A stretch of DNA of 64,000 nt from Paractinoplanes durhamensis (lineage in GTDB: Bacteria; Actinomycetota; Actinomycetes; Mycobacteriales; Micromonosporaceae): contig NZ_BOML01000013.1 of the NCBI RefSeq assembly GCF_016862175.1, forward strand, positions 332,017 through 396,016, given 5' to 3'. The position numbers and the translations under genes are program-made. Below, one piece after another: positions 44,401 to 52,500 of this stretch. How positions within the stretch are numbered: position 1 is the stretch's first letter; every line of letters starts with the position of its first letter. The notes under the pieces are model-generated. The model saw only the letters and a list, made by a program, of their open reading frames with translations, did not search any database and was not told the origin of the DNA.

Positions 44401-44555
44401 CCGGGCCGGACGTGGTGAGCACCGGTCCGCTGTCGATCGGGCGGGCGAAGTACGCGGGCAACCGGACCGACTACTGGTCCGGCTCGGTCGACGACGTCCA
44501 CGTCTACCAGCGGAGCCTGAGCGACGCAGAGGTCGCGGCGCTCTACGCGGCCTGA
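41409..44555 (+). CDS. Secreted multidomain GH2 glycoside hydrolase with PA14 and LamG domains
   Basis: A 1048-residue exported enzyme. Residues 1-34 are a Sec signal peptide. Residues about 38-170 form a PA14 domain (LKGEYFRM, RWTGKLTAPATGDYTFSMIG). Residues 290-460 are the GH2 sugar-binding sandwich (LNGPWEFAG, VDYQAEVWVNGTLVAEHTGGYTAF), then an Ig-like domain and the TIM barrel. The acid/base is the Glu of VVFNEGWGEWD near residue 674. The last 190 residues are a LamG/concanavalin-like fold (DYTVAAWVTLDKL, LYVDGQ, SGSVDDVHVYQRSLSDAEVAALY). GH2 members cleave beta-galactosides, -mannosides or -glucuronides; the linkage here is undetermined. ATG 41409 has GAAGGGA upstream. Confidence 0.9.
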   Translation: MLRSPLRPLLLAALMVLSILVAPAGVATAAAADVHGLKGEYFRMSAPGARDFAELGGIVLDPNIDLGGLVGTFQSLTGRTEHTTARWTGKLTAPATGDYTFSMIGDNGFRFSLDEQPVIDHWVGDWDVEQNSAPVHLVAGEAHVVRIEMFQDVGGANLFLRWAAAGLAKQIVPESAFTPPDGFQIFPVDFTVDPAGTTLTAAFEATVTTLGEFAAKTTVEVDTTPFPIKSARRDGTRITITLGQPVQKGQKVQVNYDGTGGLVVGTETVPQVIRSATNNSTHRLTTPWGDKVDRKHPLPEYPRPQLVRKDWLNLNGPWEFAGAAAGAQPAFGTRLAETITVPYPVESQLSGIERRESHMFYRKLVTVPKDWCKKRIKINFGAVDYQAEVWVNGTLVAEHTGGYTAFTADITGALKPSGQQEIIVAVTDETGPNQPKGKQSLNPGGIVYEPSSGIWQTVWLEPVAPASIDEVVTTPTLTSVNVQVNSATPNARVTATAYDKKGKKVGTVSGVANTPLTLTVANPHLWTPDDPYLYDLDVRLGADAVKSYFGLRTVGVQKVGGFPKLVLNGKPIFSLATLDQGFWPDGLYTQPSDAALRFDLVETKKLGFNAVRKHIKVESARWYRHADEVGLLVWQDFVSADIDGVAGQQAWLSQGLEEMRQLHSYPSVIGWVVFNEGWGEWDRTATGQITEQVKAADPSRIVNAHSGVNCCSSKGDSGKGDVIDHHDYVNNDPAYPDATRIAMDGEHGGFTLRTPGHMWPGTPAVIYSGVADKAALTAKYVDNTSRFYLEAAGAELSGSVYTQITDLETELNGLWTYDRREIKVNAAEVRAVNAQVIAAGAAAGADATFPGRGDWALDGTTQDTSGSKADLTLSGDTTWTDGVHGQALKFDGDGDSADTAAPVLDTTKDYTVAAWVTLDKLPGNYASAVSQDGRATENPFYLQYGQGAFAFSTPGGNRARLAITPALNHWYHLVGVRDHAGGEVRLYVDGQRAAAVPAGPDVVSTGPLSIGRAKYAGNRTDYWSGSVDDVHVYQRSLSDAEVAALYAA

Positions 44556-44563
44556 CCGTTATC

Positions 44564-44589
44564 CGGCCCGCCCCTCGCGGGGCGGGCCG
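44564..44589 (+). terminator. Strong hairpin after the GH2 gene
   Basis: A perfect 11-bp GC stem (CGGCCCGCCCC at 44564-44574 with 44579-44589) and TCGC loop, 9 bp after the GH2 stop codon. Confidence 0.85.
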
Positions 44590-44751
44590 TTGGTCACCGG
44601 TTCCCCTGCCGAGCACAGGGGACACTCTGGAGTCCATCCCCGGCCCTCCCCCGGCGTCAGTCTGGTTCCGGCCTCGCCGCGCCATTCGGGGGTCTCCGGG
44701 AAGAGCAAGAACTGTCAGGTTCCGGGTGGCTCCGGGCACCACAATTCAACG

Positions 44752-45699
44752 GTGACCAACGTTGGCCGGGATCGGCTCCGCGAGCTCCTCGACGCAGTGC
44801 TCGCCGACGGCGAGTCCCGCTCGCTGGACGACATGGCCGGCGACGCGTTCTCGTCGCCGTTTCACTTCAGCCGGATGCTGGCCCGCGGGACGGGTGAGTC
44901 ACCGGTGGCGATGCGGCGGCGGGTGCTGCTGGAGCGGGCCGCCTGGCAGCTGTCGAACGGATCGGCGGTGACCGACGCGGCCTGGGCGGCCGGGTACGAC
45001 TCGGCGGAGGGGTTCTCCCGCGCCTATTCGCGGGCATTCGGGCACCCACCGAGCCGGCCCGCCGCCCGGCACTGGCTGCCGGCGCCGAACGGCATCCACT
45101 TCCACCCGCCGCTCTCGCTGTGGGTCGACGCGAACGAGCACACCACGAACCCGCTCACTTCGCAGCTCGTCCGGCACGACCTCGACGACACGGCCGCGCT
45201 CCTCTCCTTCGCCACCGGCCTTTCCGAGGCCGAGCTGTCCGAGGTGCGCCTGCCCGGGGCGGTGGTGCTCGAGTGGGACGGCCCCGAGGAGACCATCGGC
45301 GACGTCCTGCACCATCTGGTCCGCACCAAGGAGACCTGGCTCGCCTCCATCGACGGCCGGGACACCCCTTCGCGCGGCCGGCCTTCTTCGGTCGCCGAGC
45401 TCATCGAGCGGCACGAGGTCGCCGGCGCGGCCTGGCTGGCGATGGTGCGCGACCTCGACGCCCGCGGCGCGTGGGGCGACCGGCTGATCGACGCGCTGTG
45501 CGAGCCACCGGAGAGCTTCGTGATCAGCAGCGTCGTCGCCCACGTCCTGACCTACTCGGCCCACCGCCGCCAGTTGGCGCGGCTCATGCTGCGCACCGCC
45601 GGCCACCCGGTGGGACCGGGCGACCCGATCATGTGGCTACGCCGCCAGCGCAACGAGGAGACGACATCTGATGGCCCAGACGATCTATTACGTGGCTAG
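44752..45699 (+). CDS. AraC-type HTH fused to a DinB-like domain
   Basis: A 315-residue protein. Residues about 5-100 hold an AraC-type double HTH: FSSPFHFSRMLARGTGESP, then AWAAGYDSAEGFSRAYSRAFGHPPSRP. Residues about 155-300 look like a DinB/YfiT four-helix bundle (ETIGDVLHHLVRTKETWLAS, VAHVLTYSAHRRQLARLML), with His residues in positions used for metal binding. Single-component regulators of this form occur in actinomycetes, usually beside small reductases. Its end overlaps the DHFR-like gene by 29 bp, so the two are expressed together. Start GTG 44752. Confidence 0.85.
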   Translation: MTNVGRDRLRELLDAVLADGESRSLDDMAGDAFSSPFHFSRMLARGTGESPVAMRRRVLLERAAWQLSNGSAVTDAAWAAGYDSAEGFSRAYSRAFGHPPSRPAARHWLPAPNGIHFHPPLSLWVDANEHTTNPLTSQLVRHDLDDTAALLSFATGLSEAELSEVRLPGAVVLEWDGPEETIGDVLHHLVRTKETWLASIDGRDTPSRGRPSSVAELIERHEVAGAAWLAMVRDLDARGAWGDRLIDALCEPPESFVISSVVAHVLTYSAHRRQLARLMLRTAGHPVGPGDPIMWLRRQRNEETTSDGPDDLLRG

Positions 45700-46234
45700 C
45701 ACCCTGGACGGCTTCATCGCCGACCCCGACGACTCGCTGGACTGGCTGCTCAAGCAGGACATCGACGAGAACGGCCCGATGAACTACAACGCTTTCATCG
45801 CCGAGGCAGGCGCGGTCATCATGGGCGCGTCAACATACGAGTGGCTGGTGAAACACCAGGCCGGCACCGGCGAGAAGTGGCCGTACACCCAGCCGTCCTG
45901 GGTCTTCACCCACCGCACCTTGCCCGGAGTGGACGGCGCCGACATCCGCTTCACCAGCGCCCCGGCAACCGAGGTGCACGCCGCAGCCACCGAGGCCGCA
46001 AACGGCAGAAACGTGTGGGTGGTCGGCGGCGGCGACCTGGCCGGCCAGTTCACCGACGCGGGCCTGCTCGACGAGCTGATGGTGAGCTACGCCCCGGTGA
46101 CGCTCGGGGCGGGCGCCCCGCTGCTCCCCCGCCGCCTCGACCTGCGCCTACGCGAAACCACCCGCAACGCAGCCTTCGTCATGGCCCACTACGAGGTCAT
46201 CCGCACCAACGCGGACATTGACCAGCCTCGTTAG
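45671..46234 (+). CDS. Dihydrofolate reductase family protein (RibD C-terminal domain-like)
   Basis: A 187-residue protein with the DHFR/RibD-C fold: YYVASTLDGFIAD opening, AVIMGASTYEW near residue 40-50, VFTHRTLP, and NVWVVGGGDLAGQFTDAGLLDELMVSYAPVTLGAGAPLLP with the NADPH-binding VVGGG loop. It lacks the signatures of essential DHFR and is likely a general NADPH-dependent reductase. It is translationally linked to the AraC-DinB gene that it overlaps. Confidence 0.88.
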   Translation: MAQTIYYVASTLDGFIADPDDSLDWLLKQDIDENGPMNYNAFIAEAGAVIMGASTYEWLVKHQAGTGEKWPYTQPSWVFTHRTLPGVDGADIRFTSAPATEVHAAATEAANGRNVWVVGGGDLAGQFTDAGLLDELMVSYAPVTLGAGAPLLPRRLDLRLRETTRNAAFVMAHYEVIRTNADIDQPR

Positions 46235-46261
46235 CTTGGGCGGAGGCAGGAGGTGCCTCCA

Positions 46262-46567
46262 TTGTCCGATCAGGTGAGCGTGCGGCACGACGCGCTGGTC
46301 ACGCACGCGGGCCACGTCGAGGCGATCGCCGACCAGGTGTCGACGGCGGCCGGGGCCGGTCGTGCGGTCCGCGCCGACGACGGGGCGTACGGGCAGCTCT
46401 GCGTGATGGTGCCGACGATGCTGAACCTACTGCACGACATCCTGGTCGATGGCCTGGACGAGTGCGCCGAGTCGCTGCGGGACACCGGCGCAAAACTGCG
46501 CGTCACCGCCGCTGAGTACGAGGCTTCCGACGCCTTCAGCGCCGACTCGTTCAAGGGCGCCGGATGA
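46262..46567 (+). CDS. EspC-like ESX (type VII) secretion target
   Basis: A 101-residue helical protein of the EspC/ESX-1-excreted family: SDQVSVRHDALVTHAGHVEA, ...LLHDILVDGLDECAESLRDTGAKLRVTAAEYEASD. Such small proteins pair with the WXG-type N terminus of the downstream effector for export. Start TTG 46262 fits the family's MS(E/D)QV beginning, with AGGAGG about 8 bp before it; GTG 46253 is an alternative. It overlaps the next gene by 4 bp (ATGA). Confidence 0.75.
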   Translation: MSDQVSVRHDALVTHAGHVEAIADQVSTAAGAGRAVRADDGAYGQLCVMVPTMLNLLHDILVDGLDECAESLRDTGAKLRVTAAEYEASDAFSADSFKGAG

Positions 46568-47720
46568 CCGGCAACCCGCTGGTTGCCGGCCCCGTCGAGC
46601 AGCCGAAATCGGCCTGGGCCGGGGTCTGGATCGCCGAGGACATCGAGCTCATCGCCCAGGGTGTGCAGAACCGCAGCTGGGTGGACGGCACCCTGGGGGC
46701 GGTCGGCGTCGGCCTCGACGGTCTGGCCCTGGTGACGACCCGGTCGGCGCTCTCCTGCAGTACGGCATCGCGTGGCTGATGGAACACGTGAAGCCGCTCT
46801 CCGAGGCCCTTGATTGGCTGGCCGGAGACCCGGGTGCGATCGCCGGTCATGCCCAGACCTGGCGCAACGTCGCCGCATCGGTCCGGGCCGAGTCGGACCA
46901 GCTGGTCCGGGCGGTCCGGTTCGACCTGGCCGAGTGGCAGGGGGCTGCCGCCGACGCCTACCGGACCTGGGCCGGTCAGCGCGAGGAGTCGATGCGCGCG
47001 CTGGTCAAGGCCGCCGACACGATGGCCCTGATCACCGAGGGCGCCGGAATGCTGATCGCCGCCGTGCGGATGATGGTGCGGGATGCGATCGCCACGGTGG
47101 TCTCGCGGCTGATCGTCTACGCGGGGGAACTGATCGCCACGCTCGGCGCGGCCACGCCGGTGGTGGTCGAGCAGGTGGCCACGCTGTGTGCCTCCTGGGC
47201 CGCGAAGATCGCCCGCTGGCTCCGGGACCTGCTCTCCAGCCTGCGCAACCTCGGCTCGGCGATGCGCAAGCTCGGCGAGATCATCCAGGATCTGATCGCC
47301 CGGCTGCGCGGATCGCGCGGGCTGGAGCACGGTCTCCTCCGAGAAGGCGACGGGATCGTCCGCAACGGCCGGAAGATCCTGATGAGCCGCGACAATGTGC
47401 TGGCGCTGGCGAAGAAGTACGGCATCGACATGAAAGGCGTGCAGCTCAGCATCGACAAGTTCCGGCGCGGCGGCGGACCGGGCAAGGAGTTCTACGGTGC
47501 GACCATGCCGGACGGCGAGATCAAGCTGGCGCGGGACGCGTTCATGGATGAGGAGCAGCTGGCCCGCACCCTCGCGCACGAGCGGTTCCACCTCGACGAG
47601 TTGCGGCAGGGCCTGCCGTTCCCGTGGACCGAGGCCGCCCGGCGCGCCTATGAGGCGCGGGCGTATGCCCATGAGGAACGCTGGTGGCAGGAACACAAGC
47701 ATCTACTCGAGGGGGAATGA
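46564..47720 (+). pseudogene. ESX-secreted toxin with C-terminal HExxH metallopeptidase-like domain, frameshifted near 46736
   Basis: The first frame (46564-46779) encodes SAWAGVWIAEDIELIAQGVQ, then SWVDGTLGAVGVGLDGLALV, after which it leaves the family pattern. The -1 frame picks up exactly at DPVGALLQYGIAWLMEHVKP and runs to 47720. Insertion of one base after about 46736 would restore the family reading LALVTDPVG. The product would be about 385 residues: an ESX effector N terminus with a WQG-type turn (EWQGAAADAYRTWA), helices, and a C-terminal domain with LAHERFHLDEL (HExxH). It is either a true mutation or a sequencing error. The small gene after it may be its immunity gene. Confidence 0.75.
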
Positions 47721-47726
47721 CCGCGG

Positions 47727-48035
47727 ATGCCGGAGATGACGGAGGCGGAACGTCGCTGGGAGTCCTGGTATCAGGCCTTTCTCCGGGTGTTCGAGGCCTT
47801 TCCCCAGCCGGTCGAGGTGCCGTGCCCGGAGGGCGACGGCGGCCACATCCGCCTGACCTTCTACGGCTATCCCGACAGCCGCACCGGCTCGGTGACGGCC
47901 TGGTGCGACCGGTGCCATCACGGCATCTGGCTCGGCCGGGCCGGCATCCCGCCGGGTGCCGAGGTTCATCCGTTCGAGAGTCGTCCCGCGGGGATGCCGG
48001 AGATCGAGCTGATCCCGGACGCCTGGCCCTCTTGA
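47727..48035 (+). CDS. Hypothetical protein, candidate immunity protein
   Basis: A 102-residue acidic protein with a central beta-rich part (GGHIRLTFYGYPDSRTGSV) and a CxxC pair in WCDRCHHGIWLG. I do not recognise a family. It starts 7 bp after the stop of the ESX toxin gene and is small and acidic, which fits the usual toxin-immunity order; this role is inferred from position. Confidence 0.55.
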   Translation: MPEMTEAERRWESWYQAFLRVFEAFPQPVEVPCPEGDGGHIRLTFYGYPDSRTGSVTAWCDRCHHGIWLGRAGIPPGAEVHPFESRPAGMPEIELIPDAWPS

Positions 48036-48096
48036 GCGCTCCTTCGACGCTGCCCCGCACCCTGACCGCGCCGATCCACCAGGGCGGCCCGGGTCG

Positions 48097-48465
48097 CTAT
48101 TTTGCGGCGGCGCGGATGCGGTCGACGTGCTCCTCCACCCAGTCGCTGAGTGCGGCCAGCGGCGCGCAGACGCTGTGGCCGAGGTCGGTGAGTTCGTAGA
48201 CGACGTGGGACGGCACGGCCGGGTAGACGGTGCGAGTGAGGAATCCGTACGCCTCCAGGCGCCGTACGGTCGCACTGAGCACCTTGGGGCTGACTCCCTG
48301 CAAGCGAGTCTGCAGAGCGGTGTAACGCTGGGGTCCGTCGGCGAGGGCACCGATCGTCAGCGCTGACCACTTGTTGGTGAGGACCTCGAAGACGTCCCGG
48401 CATGGGCACAGAACGGCGTAGACGTCGTGCTTGTCGTGTTCTCCCGTGCGGCAGGCCGCTGTCAT
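48097..48465 (-). CDS. HxlR-family transcriptional regulator
   Basis: A 122-residue winged-helix protein: CPCRDVFEVLTNKWSALTIGALADGPQRYTALQTRLQGVSPKVLSATVRRLEAYGFLTR is the classic HxlR core. Cysteines at residues 5, 18 and 20 could sense electrophiles or disulfide stress, as in YodB/HypR. ATG 48465 with GGAGGGG 7 bp upstream is preferred to a longer start at 48570. It is divergent from a quinone oxidoreductase gene, the usual target of such regulators. Confidence 0.9.
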   Translation of the reverse strand: MTAACRTGEHDKHDVYAVLCPCRDVFEVLTNKWSALTIGALADGPQRYTALQTRLQGVSPKVLSATVRRLEAYGFLTRTVYPAVPSHVVYELTDLGHSVCAPLAALSDWVEEHVDRIRAAAK

Positions 48466-48490
48466 CCAGAACCCCTCCTGAGCTGCATGG

Positions 48491-48505
48491 CTATCCAAAT
48501 GATAG
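48491..48505. promoter_or_regulatory. Candidate HxlR operator
   Basis: CTATC-CAAAT-GATAG, a perfect 5-bp inverted repeat with 5-bp spacer, stands between the divergent HxlR and oxidoreductase genes, 26 bp before the regulator's start. HxlR-type dimers bind short AT-rich dyads of this kind. Confidence 0.45.
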
Positions 48506-48618
48506 TGGGTTCCCTTGCGGGTGACCCGGCAGCCGCGCCTACCGTTCTCGACGACACCCCGCATGGTCATCGGAAGTGGGCTGAAGTGAAGTCAACGGGA
48601 GTTCAGGACGCCGGCGTG

Positions 48619-49584
48619 ATGCGTGCTGTCGTGGTGGAGGCGTTCGGCGGTCCTGAGGTATTGCGGATGGCGACGGTTGCCCGTCCCCGGCCGTTGCCCG
48701 GTGACGTCCTGGTCCGGGTGCACGCCGCTGGAGTGAACCCGGTCGACTGGAAGACGCGCGCGGGATTTCCCACCCCGGCTGCTGCGGCGTTCGGCGATCC
48801 GCCGCACATTCTCGGCTGGGACGTCTCGGGAACCGTCGAGGAGGCCGGCCCGGGAGTGCACCTGCTCGCCCCGGGGGACGAGGTCTACGGCCTGGTGTGG
48901 TTCCCTCGTCCGGGCGGCGCCTATGCCGAGTACGTGGCGGCACCGGCTCGGCAGTTCGCCCGCAAACCGGCTGCCTTCGACCACGTGCATGCCGCTGCGA
49001 TGCCACTCGCCGGCCTCACCGCGTTGCACGCTCTGACCGACGCCGCCGATGTCCGCCCCGGTCAACGGGTGCTGATCCACGCGGGCGGCGGCGGTGTCGG
49101 CCATCTCGCGGTGCAGATCGCCAAACACCTCGGCGCGCACGTCATCGCCACTGCCCGCGCCCCCAGACACGACTGGCTGCGTGAACTCGGGGCCGACGAA
49201 GTCGTCGACTACACCGCCGTCCGTTTCGAAGACGCCATCGACCCGGTGGACGTGGTCATCGACCTCGTCGGCGACGGCTACGACCGGACGAGCACCCGAT
49301 CCCTGGACGTACTCGAGAAGAACGGCCTTTTTGTCCAGGTCGCCCCCATCGTCCCGCCGGACCTTGCCGCCAAGGCCGGCGACCGTCAGATCAGGGTGAC
49401 TCCGGCGATCCTCGTCGACCCGGACGGCCCCGGCCTGAATCGACTGGCGAACCTGGCCGACAGCGGGGAACTCGTCGTCGCGGTCGAGAAAACCTTCCCC
49501 CTTGAGCAGGCGGCCCAAGCACATCGACTCGGCGAGCAGAACCACGTCACCGGCAAACTGGTGTTGACGATCCGTGCGGCCTGA
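48619..49584 (+). CDS. NADP-dependent quinone oxidoreductase-like (zinc-free MDR family)
   Basis: A 321-residue medium-chain reductase: VRVHAAGVNPVDWKTRAG near the N terminus, HILGWDVSGTVEEAGPGV, then the nucleotide-binding stretch GQRVLIHAGGGGVGHLAVQIAKHLGAHV (about 140-167). No zinc ligands are present, as in QOR-type enzymes that reduce quinones or enals. ATG 48619. Divergent from the HxlR regulator gene, forming a probable electrophile-response pair. Confidence 0.9.
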   Translation: MRAVVVEAFGGPEVLRMATVARPRPLPGDVLVRVHAAGVNPVDWKTRAGFPTPAAAAFGDPPHILGWDVSGTVEEAGPGVHLLAPGDEVYGLVWFPRPGGAYAEYVAAPARQFARKPAAFDHVHAAAMPLAGLTALHALTDAADVRPGQRVLIHAGGGGVGHLAVQIAKHLGAHVIATARAPRHDWLRELGADEVVDYTAVRFEDAIDPVDVVIDLVGDGYDRTSTRSLDVLEKNGLFVQVAPIVPPDLAAKAGDRQIRVTPAILVDPDGPGLNRLANLADSGELVVAVEKTFPLEQAAQAHRLGEQNHVTGKLVLTIRAA

Positions 49585-49588
49585 CGAC

Positions 49589-52500
49589 TTAGCCGCAAGT
49601 CAACGTGGGCCCCGCCCAGTCGCCGTGGTCGTTGCCGTTTCCGTCGCCGCCGTCGCCCACGACCAGTTCCAGGGCCTGGGCGCCGGTTACGTCCACGTCG
49701 ATCGTCGTGGCGGGCTGGTGGCCACGGAGGACCGGGGTTGTCGCCAGCGGGCGGCCGTCGGCCAGCACCTCGAAGGTCACCGTGCCGGCGCCGTTCTGCT
49801 CGTCGTCGACGCCGGTGGCGGTGGTGAAGCGAGTGCACCTGCCGCCCAGGTAGACCTGCACGTCGCTGACCGCGTTGGTGCCCAGGCCCCGGGGGTAGAC
49901 CTGGCCGGCGATGGTGATCGGCCTGCCGTCGCCGGATGGCTGTTCGCCGTTGCTGGTGTCTCGTTCGACCGGGCCCCAGCCGTTGGTCGAGGACAGGAAC
50001 GGCAGGTCACTCACCGCCACCGAACCCGCGGGTGGTGGCACGTAGTAACCGACCATCCGTTCGTCGCGGGCGGTTCCGCCCCGGTAGGGGACGGTCACGG
50101 TGAGCGCCGCCGTCGACGGCTGGGTGCCGGTCGGTGGGGTCACCTCCCAGGTCAGGGCGGTGAGCCTTCGGATGGTCCAGCCGGTCGGTGCGGTCAGCGT
50201 GGCGGTGGCGTGCGCCGAGCCGGTCACCTGCGCGGTGGCGGTGAACGGGACGCCGGGCTGGACGCTCGGCGGCACCCGCAGATTGACCGTCACCTTCGGC
50301 GGCGGCGGGATCGCATACTTGCGCGCGTCATAACCAGGGCTCGCCACATCGTGCACCTTCAGGGACGACGCGTAGCTTCCGTAATTCGTCAGGGACACCT
50401 GGCCCAGGCCGCCGGTCGAGCCGTCCAGGTTCCAGACCGCTATCGCGATCGTGGTGCGGCCGTCGGTCTTCAGAATGCCGTTCGGGATCGGGAACGTGTG
50501 CTGTGGACCCAGGTAGTTGACGTAATTGCCGAGCATCCAGCCGTTCACGTACAGCTGGGCCCGGTAGCGGCGGGACGGGTCGTCGGTGAATGTCACGCCG
50601 ATCGACGTGTCCTGCCCCTTCGGCAGGTGCAGATCCGCAGTGGTGCGATACCAGGAAACGCCGGGAGTGGTGTCCCGGTCGGGCGATGCCATAACCCAGC
50701 GGCGGTCGTCGAAACCGGGTAGCTGCCAACCCGCGCGCTCGCCGAACAGTCCGCCGGTGGACAGCGGCCCGCGGACCGCATCGACATCGCGTGCGCCCTG
50801 AAGCCGCCAGGTGATCGGGGTGGTGGGGGCGCCGATCAGCGCGGCGCCGGTCAAGCCGCGCGCCGCTTTGTTGCCGTTGCTGGAGTTGTAGTCCTCCTCG
50901 TGGCCCATGTTGACGGTCAGCACCGAGACGATGTTGTCGCCGTCGGGCTTGAGGCTGCCGGCCGGGAACGGGAAATTGCCGGCGCCGGTCGTCGAACTAC
51001 CCAGGAACACGCCGTTGACCCAGGCCGAGAAGGCCTGCGCGCCGCCGCCGGAATCGGAGGTGAGGTGTACGCCGGTGACGCCGGCCGACGCCGGGAAACG
51101 ACCTCGATACCAGGTGCTGCCGGTGTGGAATCCGTAGTCGTCGGCGTAGAGGATCGGCAGCGCACCCGGGCCGGTGATGCTGAACGTGGTCGTCTTGTCG
51201 GCGACCACCCACGCCGAATCGTCGAATCCGGGCTGAGCCTCGGGCGATTCGGCCTGGTGCTTCCAGTTGGTCAGGGCGGGCAGGGAAACGGGCGCGGCGG
51301 TCGGGATGGTGCCATGGGAAATGGCCGCACCGTTCCATCGGACCGAAGAGGCCGTGCTGAAGACCTCGATGGTCGGGTCGGTCCCGTTGTCGCCGGTCAG
51401 TTCGAGGGTCCGGCCGTGGGAAACCGCCGTCCGCAACAGATGGGTGCCGCGCACCAGCACCGGCCCGGCGGCGGTGTCCTGGCGCCAGAACGTCTCCGCG
51501 GTCGGTTTGTCGGCCAGCAGAAGGAGCAGCGGTCGCCGGCCCGCCTCGGAAACAACGACGCGGGTCAGACCACCATGCGTGTAGTTGAGCCGCAGATCGC
51601 CGGTGGCCGGATCCCAGGTCTCCTCGACCGCGCCCCGCACCGCCGGTTTGGTCGCGAATCGCAGAACGGTCTCGCCGTCGGTGCCGGGATCGCCGTAGAG
51701 AACGGCTACGTCCTGCGCCCCGATCGCGGCCTGGGTCAGCAATTCCGAGGTCGAATACTGCAATTGCGTCTGCCCGAGCTTCGCGTCGGCGACCAGGAGG
51801 CGGGAATCGCGGCCGTTGAGCGTGATCGCGGTGCCCGGCTTCTGCGGGACCGTCGAATAGACCGGCTCGGTGGTGGCCACGGCCGGGGGCAGGTCGATCG
51901 CGTCGACCGCGACGAAATTGTCGGTGGATCCCGATGCGTGCGTGCCGGTCACCACGATTTTCAAGGAGTGCGGCGCGTCGGCGAGACCGGTCGCCTGGAA
52001 GAGAACTGCCTGTGCGGCTCCCCCGGATGCGTCGACGGTGGCCTGCTTGACGTCGTCGACGTACACGTCGGCGAGTCCGTGGTTACTGGTTTTCGAGCCG
52101 ATCCACCGGATCGCGGTGCCGGCGAACGGAACGGTCAGCGAATCCCCGGCGACGTTGGAGAACGACTCGGTATGAAGGTAGTCGCTTCCGGTGTAGCTCT
52201 CGTTCGCCACGTGCGACCAGGCACCGGCGTATTGCAGCGCCGGGTCGACATCGTCATAGGTGTACGACGTGGTCGCCCGCGCATTGAAGTCGATCGAAAG
52301 GTGCGTCCGGGTGACCGCGGTCGACGTCGAGTCGTTGTGCCGCAGCACGTGGAACTGGGCGCCGGTGTCGGGATTGCGGCGTGCGGTGTCGACGATCGCC
52401 GCGGCATCGGGCGGCGTCACCGGGATCCGGTCGGTCTTCGTCAGGTCCGGAAGTGACTGGGTCAGGTAGCCGATCAGCTTGTCCTGGTAATACTTCGGAT

